A stretch of 64,000 bases of DNA from assembly GCF_009905255.1 (NCBI RefSeq), contig NZ_CP047602.1:62001-126000 (forward strand), given 5' to 3'. A model generated the notes under the pieces. It searched no databases. It was not told where the DNA came from and worked only from the letters and a program-made list of their open reading frames with translations. Positions 27,237 through 35,812 of the stretch are shown piece after piece. The number at the start of each line of letters is the position of its first letter. Positions within the stretch are counted from its first letter, which is position 1. This DNA is from Thermoanaerobacterium aotearoense. Its GTDB lineage: Bacteria > Bacillota > Thermoanaerobacteria > Thermoanaerobacterales > Thermoanaerobacteraceae. The translations under genes were made by a program, and so were the position numbers.

Positions 27237-27850
27237 ATGAACAATATATTTACATATACGGGGAATCCTTTTGTAGATGCCGGTATAACTGCTATGCTGG
27301 TTTGGCTTGATAAGGGAAAACCGGAAGAAATAGAAGATTATGAAGTAAAGAGTTTATTTAGTGAATTAACAGATTTATATGTTCAAAAAAGTTGGAACAA
27401 GATGATGTATTCTGTTTTTCCAAATAGCAAATTGACAAATCCAAGTGTAAAAGACAAGAAAGGTGAGTATGACAAACTTCTCAATGAATTATTATCTGAG
27501 GTTGTTACTTTAGATAGTCATGGTAATTGTATTGCTTGCGGGAAGAGAGATTCAAAGAGATATTTTACAAAAACTCAAGTGCCTTTAACGGGAACCAGTG
27601 ATTTTATAAATTTTTTCTCTTATGGCAATGGAGGCGCTGATTATTGTTCTGCTTGTGCTTTAGCTATTCAATTTTCTCCGCTTGTCTTTTACAAATGTGG
27701 CAATTTAGTGTGTCTTCAATCAAATAATAAAGAAGTAGAGAAAATTTATGCTAAAAAATGCAAATCATTTATAGATGTTCAGAAAGCTACTAAAGAATAT
27801 ACAGGCTGTAATGATGAAGGATACACTAATCCTGTGTCTCTTACTAAGAT
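27237..27850 (+). pseudogene. cas8b: cas8 (Cst1-type, subtype I-B) 5' fragment
   Basis: The ATG at 27237 follows AAGGGGGT. The N-terminus YTGNPFVDAGITAML and the zinc-finger pairs CIACGKRD and YCSACALAIQFSPL fit the Cas8a1/Cst1 large subunit of type I-B Cascade, normally about 450-600 residues. Only about 200 remain, and from about 27850 the frame reads IS3 DNA (TKIWSRAKSVYAHLP...). No cas6, cas7, cas5, cas3 or array is nearby, so it is an orphan relic. Confidence 0.7.
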
Positions 27851-28426
27851 TTGGTCCAGGGCAAAATCCGTGTATGCCCATCTCCCGCATGTAACGGCGA
27901 GTCTTTTTACGGTTTAATGATTCCATAATCCCTCATTAGTATAGTTGTCATTCTGCGATATCCATATTCGGGATGGGCTGTATAGACCTCATCAATGATA
28001 CGTTTAATCATGTATTCTTCATCGCTTGTTGGCACAGGCTTGTAATAAAGACTTGTGCGATTAATGCTTAAGAGCTCAGCCTGTCTGCTAATACTAAGCT
28101 TTTTATCACCTCTATCAATCATTTTCATGCGTTCCTCACTAGATTTAGAATTGGTAAGTTTTTTTAAGCCAGGCATTATCATAAGAGAGCTGCCCTATTT
28201 GTTTCAATAATTCCTCCTTCTTCTTTTCATATGATTTTTTGGCTTTTTCTAAATCGTCGGTTTCTTTGCTAAACACCTTTGCTGCATTATTGATAAATTC
28301 TGCTTTCCAGCGGCTAATCATATTCGGATGTATTTCGTATTCAGCAGCGATTTCATAAAGCGTTTTTCTTCTTGCAATACCTCTAACTTATTTTTGACTT
28401 TTTGTTTGTCTAGTTTTCTGGTATCA
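27846..28426 (-). pseudogene. IS3-family remnant, copy 2
   Basis: Starts at 28426 with TGATACCAGAAAACTAGACA. About 65 bp covering the orfA start is deleted relative to copy 1, and orfA continues IAAEYEIHPNMISRWKAEF. orfB runs from 28182 (KKLTNSKSSEERMKMIDRG) through RTSLYYKPVPTSDEEYMIKR. One extra A near 27920 shifts the frame before RKKTRRYMREMGIHGFCPGP. The rve catalytic domain is missing. Dead. Confidence 0.85.
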
Positions 28427-28652
28427 TTATAGAGTAAAAGGTATAAAGATTAGAAAAATGTCATAAGTTGAATGAGCATGAAAAAGAAATGATTAAAAAT
28501 GTCTAGACCAGCTAGTAAAAGTCAATAGGTTTTAGAAAGAAATTTAAAATTTTTTATGTTGTAAAAAAGGGTATAGCAAACAAACCCAATTAAGAGCCGA
28601 ACTTTGAAAACTTAATATGGTTAATAGCTATTTCCAAGTATAGTGCAAGACT
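28427..28652. other. Intergenic stretch with the transposase-distal end of IS110 copy B
   Basis: No ORF. GTTAATAGCTATTTCCAAG near 28620 resembles the AATTAGCTATTTCACGGG near 30080 in the same element's other noncoding end, so the element edge probably lies between 28560 and 28620. Confidence 0.4.
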
Positions 28653-29945
28653 TTAAGCAGCTTTATGAATGTTTTGATATTGTAGTTGGTGTTCATCAGG
28701 TGTCTTTAATACAAAAGGCTTATTATCTCTTAGAACAGCAAATACAATATCTGAAATCTTGTGCATAATTGCTCCAAGAGCTACTTTTTTAGGTTTCGAT
28801 TCCTTCTTTTTCTGGTAATAATCATAAAGTACAGGATTTATTGCTATGCCATTTCTTTTAACCCTTACAGAAGCTAAAGCAATGGCATAGAGAACACGCC
28901 TGGCAATTTTAGAACCTCTTTTGGACATTTTATTGTCAGTACCTTTAAAATGACCAGATTCATTAACAGAAGGATCTACACCAAAATATGCAAAAAGCTG
29001 CTTAGGCTTTCTAAATGCTGAAAAATCGCCTATTTCACACATAAGAGTAACCGCTGATAGAAAACCAACACCAGGTATAGAATCGAGGTAATAAATTTGC
29101 TGTACAAATTTCTCAGACTTATTTTCATCCACAAAAGCCTTGATTTTAGATAATATCAGATTAATCTTTTTATCAAATTCTTCTATGAAATAAATATACA
29201 CTTTTAGTACGTCATAGACAGAAGGTAAATTATACCTGAAATTCAAAGCATTTTTGGCAGCTTTAAATAACTTATCATACTTAGCTTTAGCATAATTCAA
29301 GCCTTTTCTGGATGACGTTGAAATAAGCTTAACTATTTCATCAGTTTGAGCATTAATGACATCTTCTGGTGTTGGAAATCTTTTTAACAGAGAGATAGCT
29401 GCAATTCCAGTAACATCAGAGAAAACATTGCAAAAACCAGGGAAAACAATATGCAATTGAGCTTTAAGCTTATTCACATAAGAAGTATGATTATCGACAA
29501 GGCTATAGTACTCTCTGCATAAACATCTAAGATTTAAAATTAACTCAGCGGGCATAACAGAAACCTTAGTATCAGGCGAATAACCAGTAACAGCAATACG
29601 TTTTGCATCAAGTCTATCATTTTTCACTTTTCTTATACCAATATTTTTGTTAGAATTAGTAATGAGAGGATTAATAACAAAAACCTCAAATCCTAATTCT
29701 TTTAGGTGGCAGAAGAGTGGGAAATGGTAGATTCCCGTAGACTCCAGAAATATCTTAGATTTCATGGAGAATTGCTCTTCTGCCTTTTTAATTGACAGAG
29801 CAGCATTTTTAAGGGAATCAGCATTATCGTGATCAACCTTAAATGGCTTTTTAAACTCCCTTCCATCAGGTGTCAAGATGCAAAACCAGCTAAAATCAGC
29901 AGCGACATCAATACCGACACTAATATAATTAGGCAAAAAACTCAT
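28653..29945 (-). CDS. IS110-family transposase, copy B
   Basis: 430 residues, intact. The N-terminal DEDD RuvC-like domain has SVGIDVAADFSWF, IFLESTGIYHFP and VKNDRLDAKRIA. A coiled middle follows, then the C-terminal Tnp20 domain with SIPGVGFLSAVTLM, FAYFGVDPSVNESG and NKMSKRGSKIARRVLY, where the serine-containing active site of IS110 lies. The ribosome site AAAGGAG stands about 9 bases before the ATG. Nearly identical to copy A, hence recently active. Confidence 0.95.
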   Translation of the reverse strand: MSFLPNYISVGIDVAADFSWFCILTPDGREFKKPFKVDHDNADSLKNAALSIKKAEEQFSMKSKIFLESTGIYHFPLFCHLKELGFEVFVINPLITNSNKNIGIRKVKNDRLDAKRIAVTGYSPDTKVSVMPAELILNLRCLCREYYSLVDNHTSYVNKLKAQLHIVFPGFCNVFSDVTGIAAISLLKRFPTPEDVINAQTDEIVKLISTSSRKGLNYAKAKYDKLFKAAKNALNFRYNLPSVYDVLKVYIYFIEEFDKKINLILSKIKAFVDENKSEKFVQQIYYLDSIPGVGFLSAVTLMCEIGDFSAFRKPKQLFAYFGVDPSVNESGHFKGTDNKMSKRGSKIARRVLYAIALASVRVKRNGIAINPVLYDYYQKKKESKPKKVALGAIMHKISDIVFAVLRDNKPFVLKTPDEHQLQYQNIHKAA

Positions 29946-30407
29946 AAAATAACAACTCCTTTAAGTAAAAGTGAATAAGAATATCCATTCTATTTAGTGA
30001 GTAAACAACCTAGCATGTGACGCGGGTATCCCGAAAAGCCGGTCCCAACCAGCCAAAACATAAATCTTCACTAAATGGAATAATTAGCTATTTCACGGGT
30101 ATAGACCGTAAGGACGATCTCCCAGGAGGTGATACATTTATCCTCTATTCAGAGAAGATTGTACACAAAGTTAAAGCTTAAGTCTATACCGGCTTAAAGG
30201 ATATCCCAAATTATTTATTTAAAAGCGTCTTAAATGACTTTTAAGATGTGACATATAAAGTCATTTAAGACAAGATATGCATAATATAGGAGTTGAGCAT
30301 TAGGATAAATCCGAACATAGAAAGGTCATGTTAAATTATTGTTCGGTGTATTAACTCCCGATTTGATATAAATTATGTAACTTTGTTACAAATATATTAT
30401 ACTAGGA
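29946..30407 (-). ncRNA. IS110 long noncoding end, copy B, candidate bridge RNA region
   Basis: Collinear with 819-1280 but with about ten substitutions, most of them near the outer edge (30288-30374). It has the same 15-bp inverted repeat (30227-30241, 30257-30271). Confidence 0.6.
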
Positions 30408-30419
30408 TGGTGATAAAAA

Positions 30420-30674
30420 ATGATACCTTATGATAAGTATAAAAACCTTGACGAATTTATAATCGATATAGATGATATTGGAGAGATAATATTCAAACAT
30501 CTGGGGAAGGAATATTCTTTATATTTTGATGGCGAAAAAGTGTTTATTTCAGAAAGTTGCAAACAAGAGACAGAACAGGTATTTAACGGTATTGATGATT
30601 TTATTAATAATTTTATCTTGGATGGAGAGCCGATTAAAGATATTGTAACAGAGCTTGATGTAGTATCTCATTAA
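30420..30674 (+). CDS. Small acidic protein, unknown
   Basis: 84 residues, acidic (DEFIIDIDDIGEIIF, FNGIDDFINNFILDGEPIKD). The ribosome site AGGATGGTGAT spans the IS110 junction. It ends at a terminator. No family is recognised. Its promoter has been displaced by the insertion. Confidence 0.6.
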   Translation: MIPYDKYKNLDEFIIDIDDIGEIIFKHLGKEYSLYFDGEKVFISESCKQETEQVFNGIDDFINNFILDGEPIKDIVTELDVVSH

Positions 30675-30675
30675 T

Positions 30676-30712
30676 AAAGCCGCTAAGGCGGGATAGGCCA
30701 ACGCGGCTTTTT
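30676..30712 (+). terminator. Rho-independent terminator
   Basis: AAAGCCGC and GCGGCTTT arms with a 19-base loop, then TT, directly after the stop at 30674. Confidence 0.75.
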
Positions 30713-30815
30713 CATGCTAAAAATAATGATATGGTAATGTGGTTGTTTTTTACATTGTACATTAAATTATAGATGAATGTCATCTGATTGATAGAACAAC
30801 AGGACTTGCCAAAAT

Positions 30816-32486
30816 TCATTTGACAAACATCAACATGTTTGTATTTGAATCGTATTTGTAGCTGAAGCCAAAGAGTGCTTTTAAGTCGTCTGCCGATATC
30901 CACGTTAATCCATTGTTTAATACTATTGCGTCTGGAATTGCTAATGTTTTGCTGTTTAATTGTGCTTTAGTGCTACTTATGTTCAAGTTTGCTTGTGTTT
31001 TTCCATATGTTATACTTATTGTACCGTTTGCGTTCCAGTCTACGTTGCTGCCTAAGTATTGCATAAATGCTCTTGCAGGTACATACCATTTGCCATTTAT
31101 TTGTTTGGGATTTGATGGCATAAAAGGCTGCTGAAGCATGTTGCCGTATATAGTCACCATAGTTGCATTGTATTTTGTTGGTATCACAGTCTGTGGAGAA
31201 TCTGTTTCTGTTCCATCAGGATTTTTTGTTATTGAATACGTATCGATAGGCGTTCCGTCCTGTTTTACTGCTTTTATCGTAAGCGTATTGCCGTTAATGG
31301 TAGCCACAATGTAATTTGGCTGGTCTTGTGGGTCGTAGAAAAAGGCATCCCATACTTTCTGTGAAAGATCTGGATAATACTTATTTCCACTTCTTCCTGT
31401 TACAACATATACGGTTCCATCTGCAGGGTTTTTTACATATTGATCGTTTTTGATTGGATATGTCCGTGAATAACCGTGATCGTGACCGTTAAAGACTACA
31501 TCTATATGGTATTTATCAAATATAGGCTGAAATGCTGCTTTTATCTGTTCGTTTGAACGAGTAGCTTTATTGTAATACGGTGTCTTATGGAAGAAGACTA
31601 TTTTCCATGTTTTGTTGGTACTCTTTAAGTCTTTATCAAGCCATGCTTTTTGTGCTTCTAATATGTCGCCTGAAACAGTTTCTTCTTCGTCTTCTTGGCT
31701 ATCAAGCATCACTATATGTGCATTACCGTAATCAAAAGAATAGACTTGTCCTTTTAAGCTGTCAGGACCATTTTGCGGGACTGGAAACTGACTTACAAAA
31801 TCTTTTGGCTTGCCTGAATCGTAGTTTGATGATTGGTATGTCTCGTGATTGCCTTCAACAGGCATTTCCGGTATTGCATCTATTACACCTTTTGCTGCAT
31901 CAAACCAGTTGTTCCAGTGTGTATACAATTGCCCAATCTCAACAAGGTCTCCTACATTTACGAAGAACTTTGAATCCTTATTTGTGCTATACGCATTATG
32001 TATCGTAGCCTTCCATGGACCGTATTGTGGATCTGTTGCTATTCCACTTTGACTGTCGCCAAATATCAAAAACTTAAATGAATTTGTATCTTTTGCTTCT
32101 GTTGTAAAACTGTATATGCTGTTTAAGTTGTTGCCGTATCCTACTCTGTAGTAATATGTTGTTCCGGGATCTAAATTTGTCATGGTAGCTGAGTGAATGT
32201 TCATGTCTCCTAAATCTGATGAGAATTTTTGTACGGTAGCATCAACTATCTTGGCATCTTTAAGCGATGGGTCTTTTCCGTACTGGACTTGTCCTAAATT
32301 TACTGTCGTGTCTGTCCTCCATGTTATCGTCTGTGTTGTAGTGGGATCTTGAGTCCAAGTAAGCGTAATGTGATCTGGTAAACTTGTGGCACCTGTGGAA
32401 TTTGAGTCGGCGAAAATTGGACTTTGTACTGTAAAGATGAAAAGCACCATTGCTAATGCCGTGATAAAAGATAAAAACCTCTTCAT
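30816..32486 (-). CDS. Secreted purple acid phosphatase-like phosphoesterase with copper-amine-oxidase-type domain
   Basis: 556 residues. Signal peptide MKRFLSFITALAMVLFIFTV with an SPIFADS cleavage site. A fibronectin-type phosphatase N-domain (about 35-130, HITLTWTQDPTTTQTITWRT) is followed by the metallophosphoesterase domain with GDSQSG, VGDLVEIG, EGNHETY, FFHKTPYYN and NGHDHGYSRTYP, all metal ligands present. The C-terminal 100 residues (WYVPARAFMQYLGSNVDWNA) are a copper amine oxidase N-domain, a surface module frequent in clostridia. It likely releases phosphate outside the cell. Transcribed alone. Confidence 0.92.
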   Translation of the reverse strand: MKRFLSFITALAMVLFIFTVQSPIFADSNSTGATSLPDHITLTWTQDPTTTQTITWRTDTTVNLGQVQYGKDPSLKDAKIVDATVQKFSSDLGDMNIHSATMTNLDPGTTYYYRVGYGNNLNSIYSFTTEAKDTNSFKFLIFGDSQSGIATDPQYGPWKATIHNAYSTNKDSKFFVNVGDLVEIGQLYTHWNNWFDAAKGVIDAIPEMPVEGNHETYQSSNYDSGKPKDFVSQFPVPQNGPDSLKGQVYSFDYGNAHIVMLDSQEDEEETVSGDILEAQKAWLDKDLKSTNKTWKIVFFHKTPYYNKATRSNEQIKAAFQPIFDKYHIDVVFNGHDHGYSRTYPIKNDQYVKNPADGTVYVVTGRSGNKYYPDLSQKVWDAFFYDPQDQPNYIVATINGNTLTIKAVKQDGTPIDTYSITKNPDGTETDSPQTVIPTKYNATMVTIYGNMLQQPFMPSNPKQINGKWYVPARAFMQYLGSNVDWNANGTISITYGKTQANLNISSTKAQLNSKTLAIPDAIVLNNGLTWISADDLKALFGFSYKYDSNTNMLMFVK

Positions 32487-32608
32487 GACTAAACCCCTTT
32501 CTTTATTTTATTCCAAATAAATGATAATACTTTTGTGTTAAGTGGATATTATATCTATGTAAAATATGTTAAAAGTTTATTATGCAATTGTTAATCATGG
32601 CAAAATTT

Positions 32609-32637
32609 AAAAGGCATCGTTGTTGATGCCTTTTATA
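32609..32637. terminator. Bidirectional terminator
   Basis: AAAAGGCATC, loop GTTGTT, GATGCCTTTT, just after the ytaF stop. Confidence 0.85.
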
Positions 32638-32641
32638 AGGA

Positions 32642-33253
32642 TTATATTATCTGTTTTATGCCTATTAGTATCAATATAAGGCCGGCAATCACTGTCGCTT
32701 TTTTTCTAAAGTTCCATCTATTCAAAAAGTCTGTCACATAATTTCCAATCCACAAGGCGATAAAACTTATAAGAGCAGACAGAAAGCCTATAAAAAAAGA
32801 GTTAAGGCCTATCATGCCAGCGCTTAATCCGCCTCCAATATTGTTTATAGATAGAGCAATGCCGAGAAGTGTAGCTTCTTTGAAGTCTATATCTTTAGAA
32901 TCGTCCACATCGGCTTTTTCAGGCTTTTTCAATATGTCGTATATGTTTTTTGCTTTATCGTCTATATCATAATGGCTATCGCTATTTTTTTTGAAATACG
33001 GCTCAATTGCTATCCAAAGTCCTATAGAGATAAAGAGTATCATGCTTAATATGGAACTTATGTGCTTACTAAACAGCCCAGATATTATGCTGCCGGATAT
33101 GGCCGCTATGGATGATATTATAAATGTTATCAGGGATATCCACAAATTTTTTACTGCGGTGATTTTTATTCCTCTTACGCTGTAAGCTATTCTAACGCTT
33201 ATATTGTCTACATTGTTGGCTAAAGCGATGAACAGTGAATAAATGAAGTGCAT
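32642..33253 (-). CDS. ytaF: Sporulation membrane protein YtaF
   Basis: 203 residues, six TM helices, MntP-like fold: ALANNVDNISVRIAYSVRGI near the N-terminus and LLGIALSINNIGGGLSAGMI in the second half, two related repeats with the DN/NN polar pairs typical of YtaF. A charged loop (YDIDDKAKNIYDILKKPEKAD) separates the halves. It localises to the membrane in sporulating Bacillus. The ion or role is not established. Confidence 0.9.
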   Translation of the reverse strand: MHFIYSLFIALANNVDNISVRIAYSVRGIKITAVKNLWISLITFIISSIAAISGSIISGLFSKHISSILSMILFISIGLWIAIEPYFKKNSDSHYDIDDKAKNIYDILKKPEKADVDDSKDIDFKEATLLGIALSINNIGGGLSAGMIGLNSFFIGFLSALISFIALWIGNYVTDFLNRWNFRKKATVIAGLILILIGIKQII

Positions 33254-33392
33254 TCTTTGTCCCCCCTATTTTAGATTCATAATCAATATATGTTGAGAAA
33301 GTAAATATGTGTTTTGCTTAAGCAAATTATGTTCTAATATTTGTGGTTTCGTATTAATATATAGTGAACAATAATATGGGGGAGCTGATTTA

Positions 33393-34835
33393 ATGAAAAG
33401 CAAAAAATATATATGGCTGGTAATCCTTGTTGCTGCCATTGGGCTTCTCATCTATTTTGCGCCTATAAAAAACAGCAACAGGACGGTGTACAATATGGAT
33501 CTTAAGTACAATGATAAAGATAAGACTATAATAGGAACAGAAGCAGTAGACTTTATAAACACAGATGATGTGAATTTAAGCGAGGTTTACATGCATTTGT
33601 ATCCTAACGCATTTAAAGATAAAAGTAAGGTTCCATTTACAAAAGAAGAGATGGGATTAGCATATCCAAATGGATTTAAGCCAGGGTATATAGAGATAAA
33701 CGACGTGACTTTTGGCAAAAATGAAAAAGCTACATATAGCATCGATCAAAAAACAGGTGAGATTTTAAAAATACTTCTTCCTAAAAAACTGGGAAAAGGC
33801 GATAGGATAAGCTTCACTATAGACTTTAAAGTTCAGATTCCTCCATCTTGCGGTAGATTTGGCTATGGCAACAATACCATTCAGGTGACAAATTTTTACC
33901 CGATTTTGTCAGTATACGACCAAAACGGTTGGAACAATGACCCCTATTACGCCTTAGGTGATCCATTTTACAGCGATGTGTCAAATTATAGAGTAAAGCT
34001 TGCTGTGCCGAAAGGAATGGAAGTGGCAACAACAGGTGTCGTCACGTCTAAGATAAGACAGGGAGATATGAATGTATTAACTATAGATGCTCCAAATGTG
34101 AGAGATTTTGCTGTCGTCATGAGTTCTAAATTTAAAGTGGCGGAAGGAGATGTTGATGGCATAAGAGTTAAGTCATATTATTTTGATGAAGATTCAGGGT
34201 TAAAAGCCTTGAAGTACGCACAGGATGCCATAAGATTTTACAATAGTTACATAGGCAAGTATCCGTACAAAGAGTACAGCGTAGTAGAATCGGATTTTTA
34301 CATGGGTGGAATGGAATATCCAAATTTAGTGTTTATATCAAAAGATCTCTATTCAAAAGACAATTTGTTTAATTTGGAATACGTTATAGCACATGAGACA
34401 GCTCACCAGTGGTGGTATGGCGTCGTTGGGAATAATGAGGTAAGGGAAGCGTGGCTTGACGAAGGGCTTACAGAGTATACGACGATAATGTACATTGAGC
34501 GGTATTACGGAAAGGCCACTGCAGATGCAGTATTTAAGTCTATAATCTCAGGAGAGTTTTATAAGTTTTCCAAAACCAATAAAGATGATGCAATGGTGAA
34601 GACATTAGGGCAGTTTAAAGATTGGAATGATTACACTAATATCGTGTACAACAAAGGCGCCATGGTATTTAATGAGCTTAGAAGCCTTATAGGGGATGAA
34701 AAGTTTAAAGAAGTCTTGGATAAGTACTATTCAGAGTACAAATATAAAAATGCCACTACGCAGAACCTTATAGACGTAGTGGACAGTGTGACTGGAAAGG
34801 ATACAGGAGGATTTTTTGAAGAGTGGCTTGACTAA
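33393..34835 (+). CDS. M1-family (gluzincin) metallopeptidase, membrane anchored
   Basis: 480 residues. An N-terminal TM helix (YIWLVILVAAIGLLIYFA) anchors an extracytoplasmic enzyme. Beta-domain, then MGGMEYPNLVFIS (GAMEN-like substrate loop), zinc motif HETAHQWW with the third ligand Glu in EAWLDEGLTEYTT, and a tyrosine region following. Length is short for M1: the C-terminal helical domain is absent. ATG follows GGGGGAGC. Its stop overlaps the convergent helicase-loader gene by 4 bp. Confidence 0.92.
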   Translation: MKSKKYIWLVILVAAIGLLIYFAPIKNSNRTVYNMDLKYNDKDKTIIGTEAVDFINTDDVNLSEVYMHLYPNAFKDKSKVPFTKEEMGLAYPNGFKPGYIEINDVTFGKNEKATYSIDQKTGEILKILLPKKLGKGDRISFTIDFKVQIPPSCGRFGYGNNTIQVTNFYPILSVYDQNGWNNDPYYALGDPFYSDVSNYRVKLAVPKGMEVATTGVVTSKIRQGDMNVLTIDAPNVRDFAVVMSSKFKVAEGDVDGIRVKSYYFDEDSGLKALKYAQDAIRFYNSYIGKYPYKEYSVVESDFYMGGMEYPNLVFISKDLYSKDNLFNLEYVIAHETAHQWWYGVVGNNEVREAWLDEGLTEYTTIMYIERYYGKATADAVFKSIISGEFYKFSKTNKDDAMVKTLGQFKDWNDYTNIVYNKGAMVFNELRSLIGDEKFKEVLDKYYSEYKYKNATTQNLIDVVDSVTGKDTGGFFEEWLD

Positions 34836-35812
34836 TTTATAGTTTTTCTTTTAATCCTTATGTCTTCTCCGTAGAAGTTTAGAAGTTTAAAATTCCCAAG
34901 TATTCTCGAGCACAGTCTTTCTGGGTATATATTCATTACTTCGGATAATGGCAAGTTTGTGGATATTATGAATTTCTTATTGGCCAAAAGCCTTGCATTG
35001 ACGATGCTGAAGATTTCCTGGAGGCTGAATGGTGTGATAGGTTCAGTCCCCAGGTCATCTATTATGAGCAAGTCGCATTCTCTAAGCAAATCTGTATATT
35101 CGTAGTACGAATCATTGTCTGAATTCAGCTTATTAAGCCTTAATCCCTCCACAAGGTCTGGAGCTGTTCTGTATAGGACTACTTTGCCTTTATCTAAAAG
35201 CTCCTTTGCCACGCAGTGAGAAAGAAAAGTCTTGCCAAGTCCAGAGTCCCCGTAAAAAAACAGGCTTTCCTTCTCCTCATCAAAGTAGTTGATAAAATCC
35301 TTTGCCACTTCTACTATGCTTCTGATATTTTCCCTTGGAGACATTTTTCCTTTGTATGGTTTGTCTGAGTATAAATGATAGTCGAAGTTGTCAAAGTTTT
35401 CTGTCTTAGTGATTTCTTCTATGCTGGATTGCTTGTAGTACAAATTGATAAGTTTTTGCTCGAAGCACCGGCACCTTTTGTTGTTTACAAAACCTGTGTC
35501 TTTGCAGGTATTGCATTCATATTCTTGCTCCATGTACGTCTCAGGGTAACCATTAAGCTTAAGAAGCTCAGATTTTTCTCTCTTTAAGTGCATAAGCTTA
35601 TGCCGGAGACTTTCTAAAAATTCTTTTTGATTTTGAGGGTTTAGAAAAATGGCTTTTGATATTTCGATGCCGATTTCTTTTATTTTATCGTCTATTTGAG
35701 ATATCTGCGGTATTTTTCTGTACACTTCTTGGCGCCTACTGAGGGCTTCCTTTAAAGACTTGTCCCTTAACATGTCGTATTCTCTTAAAACCTCTTGAAC
35801 CAAATTATTCAC
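34832..35812 (-). CDS. DnaC/DnaI-type replicative helicase loader
   Basis: About 326 residues. Start GTG at 35812 after GAGGTG; an in-frame GTG at 35821 lies inside that site. A helical N-terminus, a zinc-finger CNTCKDTGFVNNKRCRCFEQ, then an AAA+ domain with Walker A GDSGLGKTFL, Walker B LLIIDDLGTE and sensor ISTNLPLSE. It loads DnaB/DnaC helicase on DNA. It overlaps the end of the dnaD-like gene, so the two form an operon for replication initiation or restart. Confidence 0.92.
   Translation of the reverse strand: MNNLVQEVLREYDMLRDKSLKEALSRRQEVYRKIPQISQIDDKIKEIGIEISKAIFLNPQNQKEFLESLRHKLMHLKREKSELLKLNGYPETYMEQEYECNTCKDTGFVNNKRCRCFEQKLINLYYKQSSIEEITKTENFDNFDYHLYSDKPYKGKMSPRENIRSIVEVAKDFINYFDEEKESLFFYGDSGLGKTFLSHCVAKELLDKGKVVLYRTAPDLVEGLRLNKLNSDNDSYYEYTDLLRECDLLIIDDLGTEPITPFSLQEIFSIVNARLLANKKFIISTNLPLSEVMNIYPERLCSRILGNFKLLNFYGEDIRIKRKTIN

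Larger units (their letters stand above)
28590..30407 (-). mobile_element. IS110 element copy B
   Basis: The right edge at 30407 is fixed by loss of identity with copy A. The left edge is approximate. The right edge falls in the ribosome site of the small gene at 30420. Confidence 0.85.

Noticed and set aside
28427-28652. CRISPR repeat or leader next to the cas8 fragment
   Set aside because: No repeated 28-37 bp unit with regular spacing is present here or elsewhere in the window.
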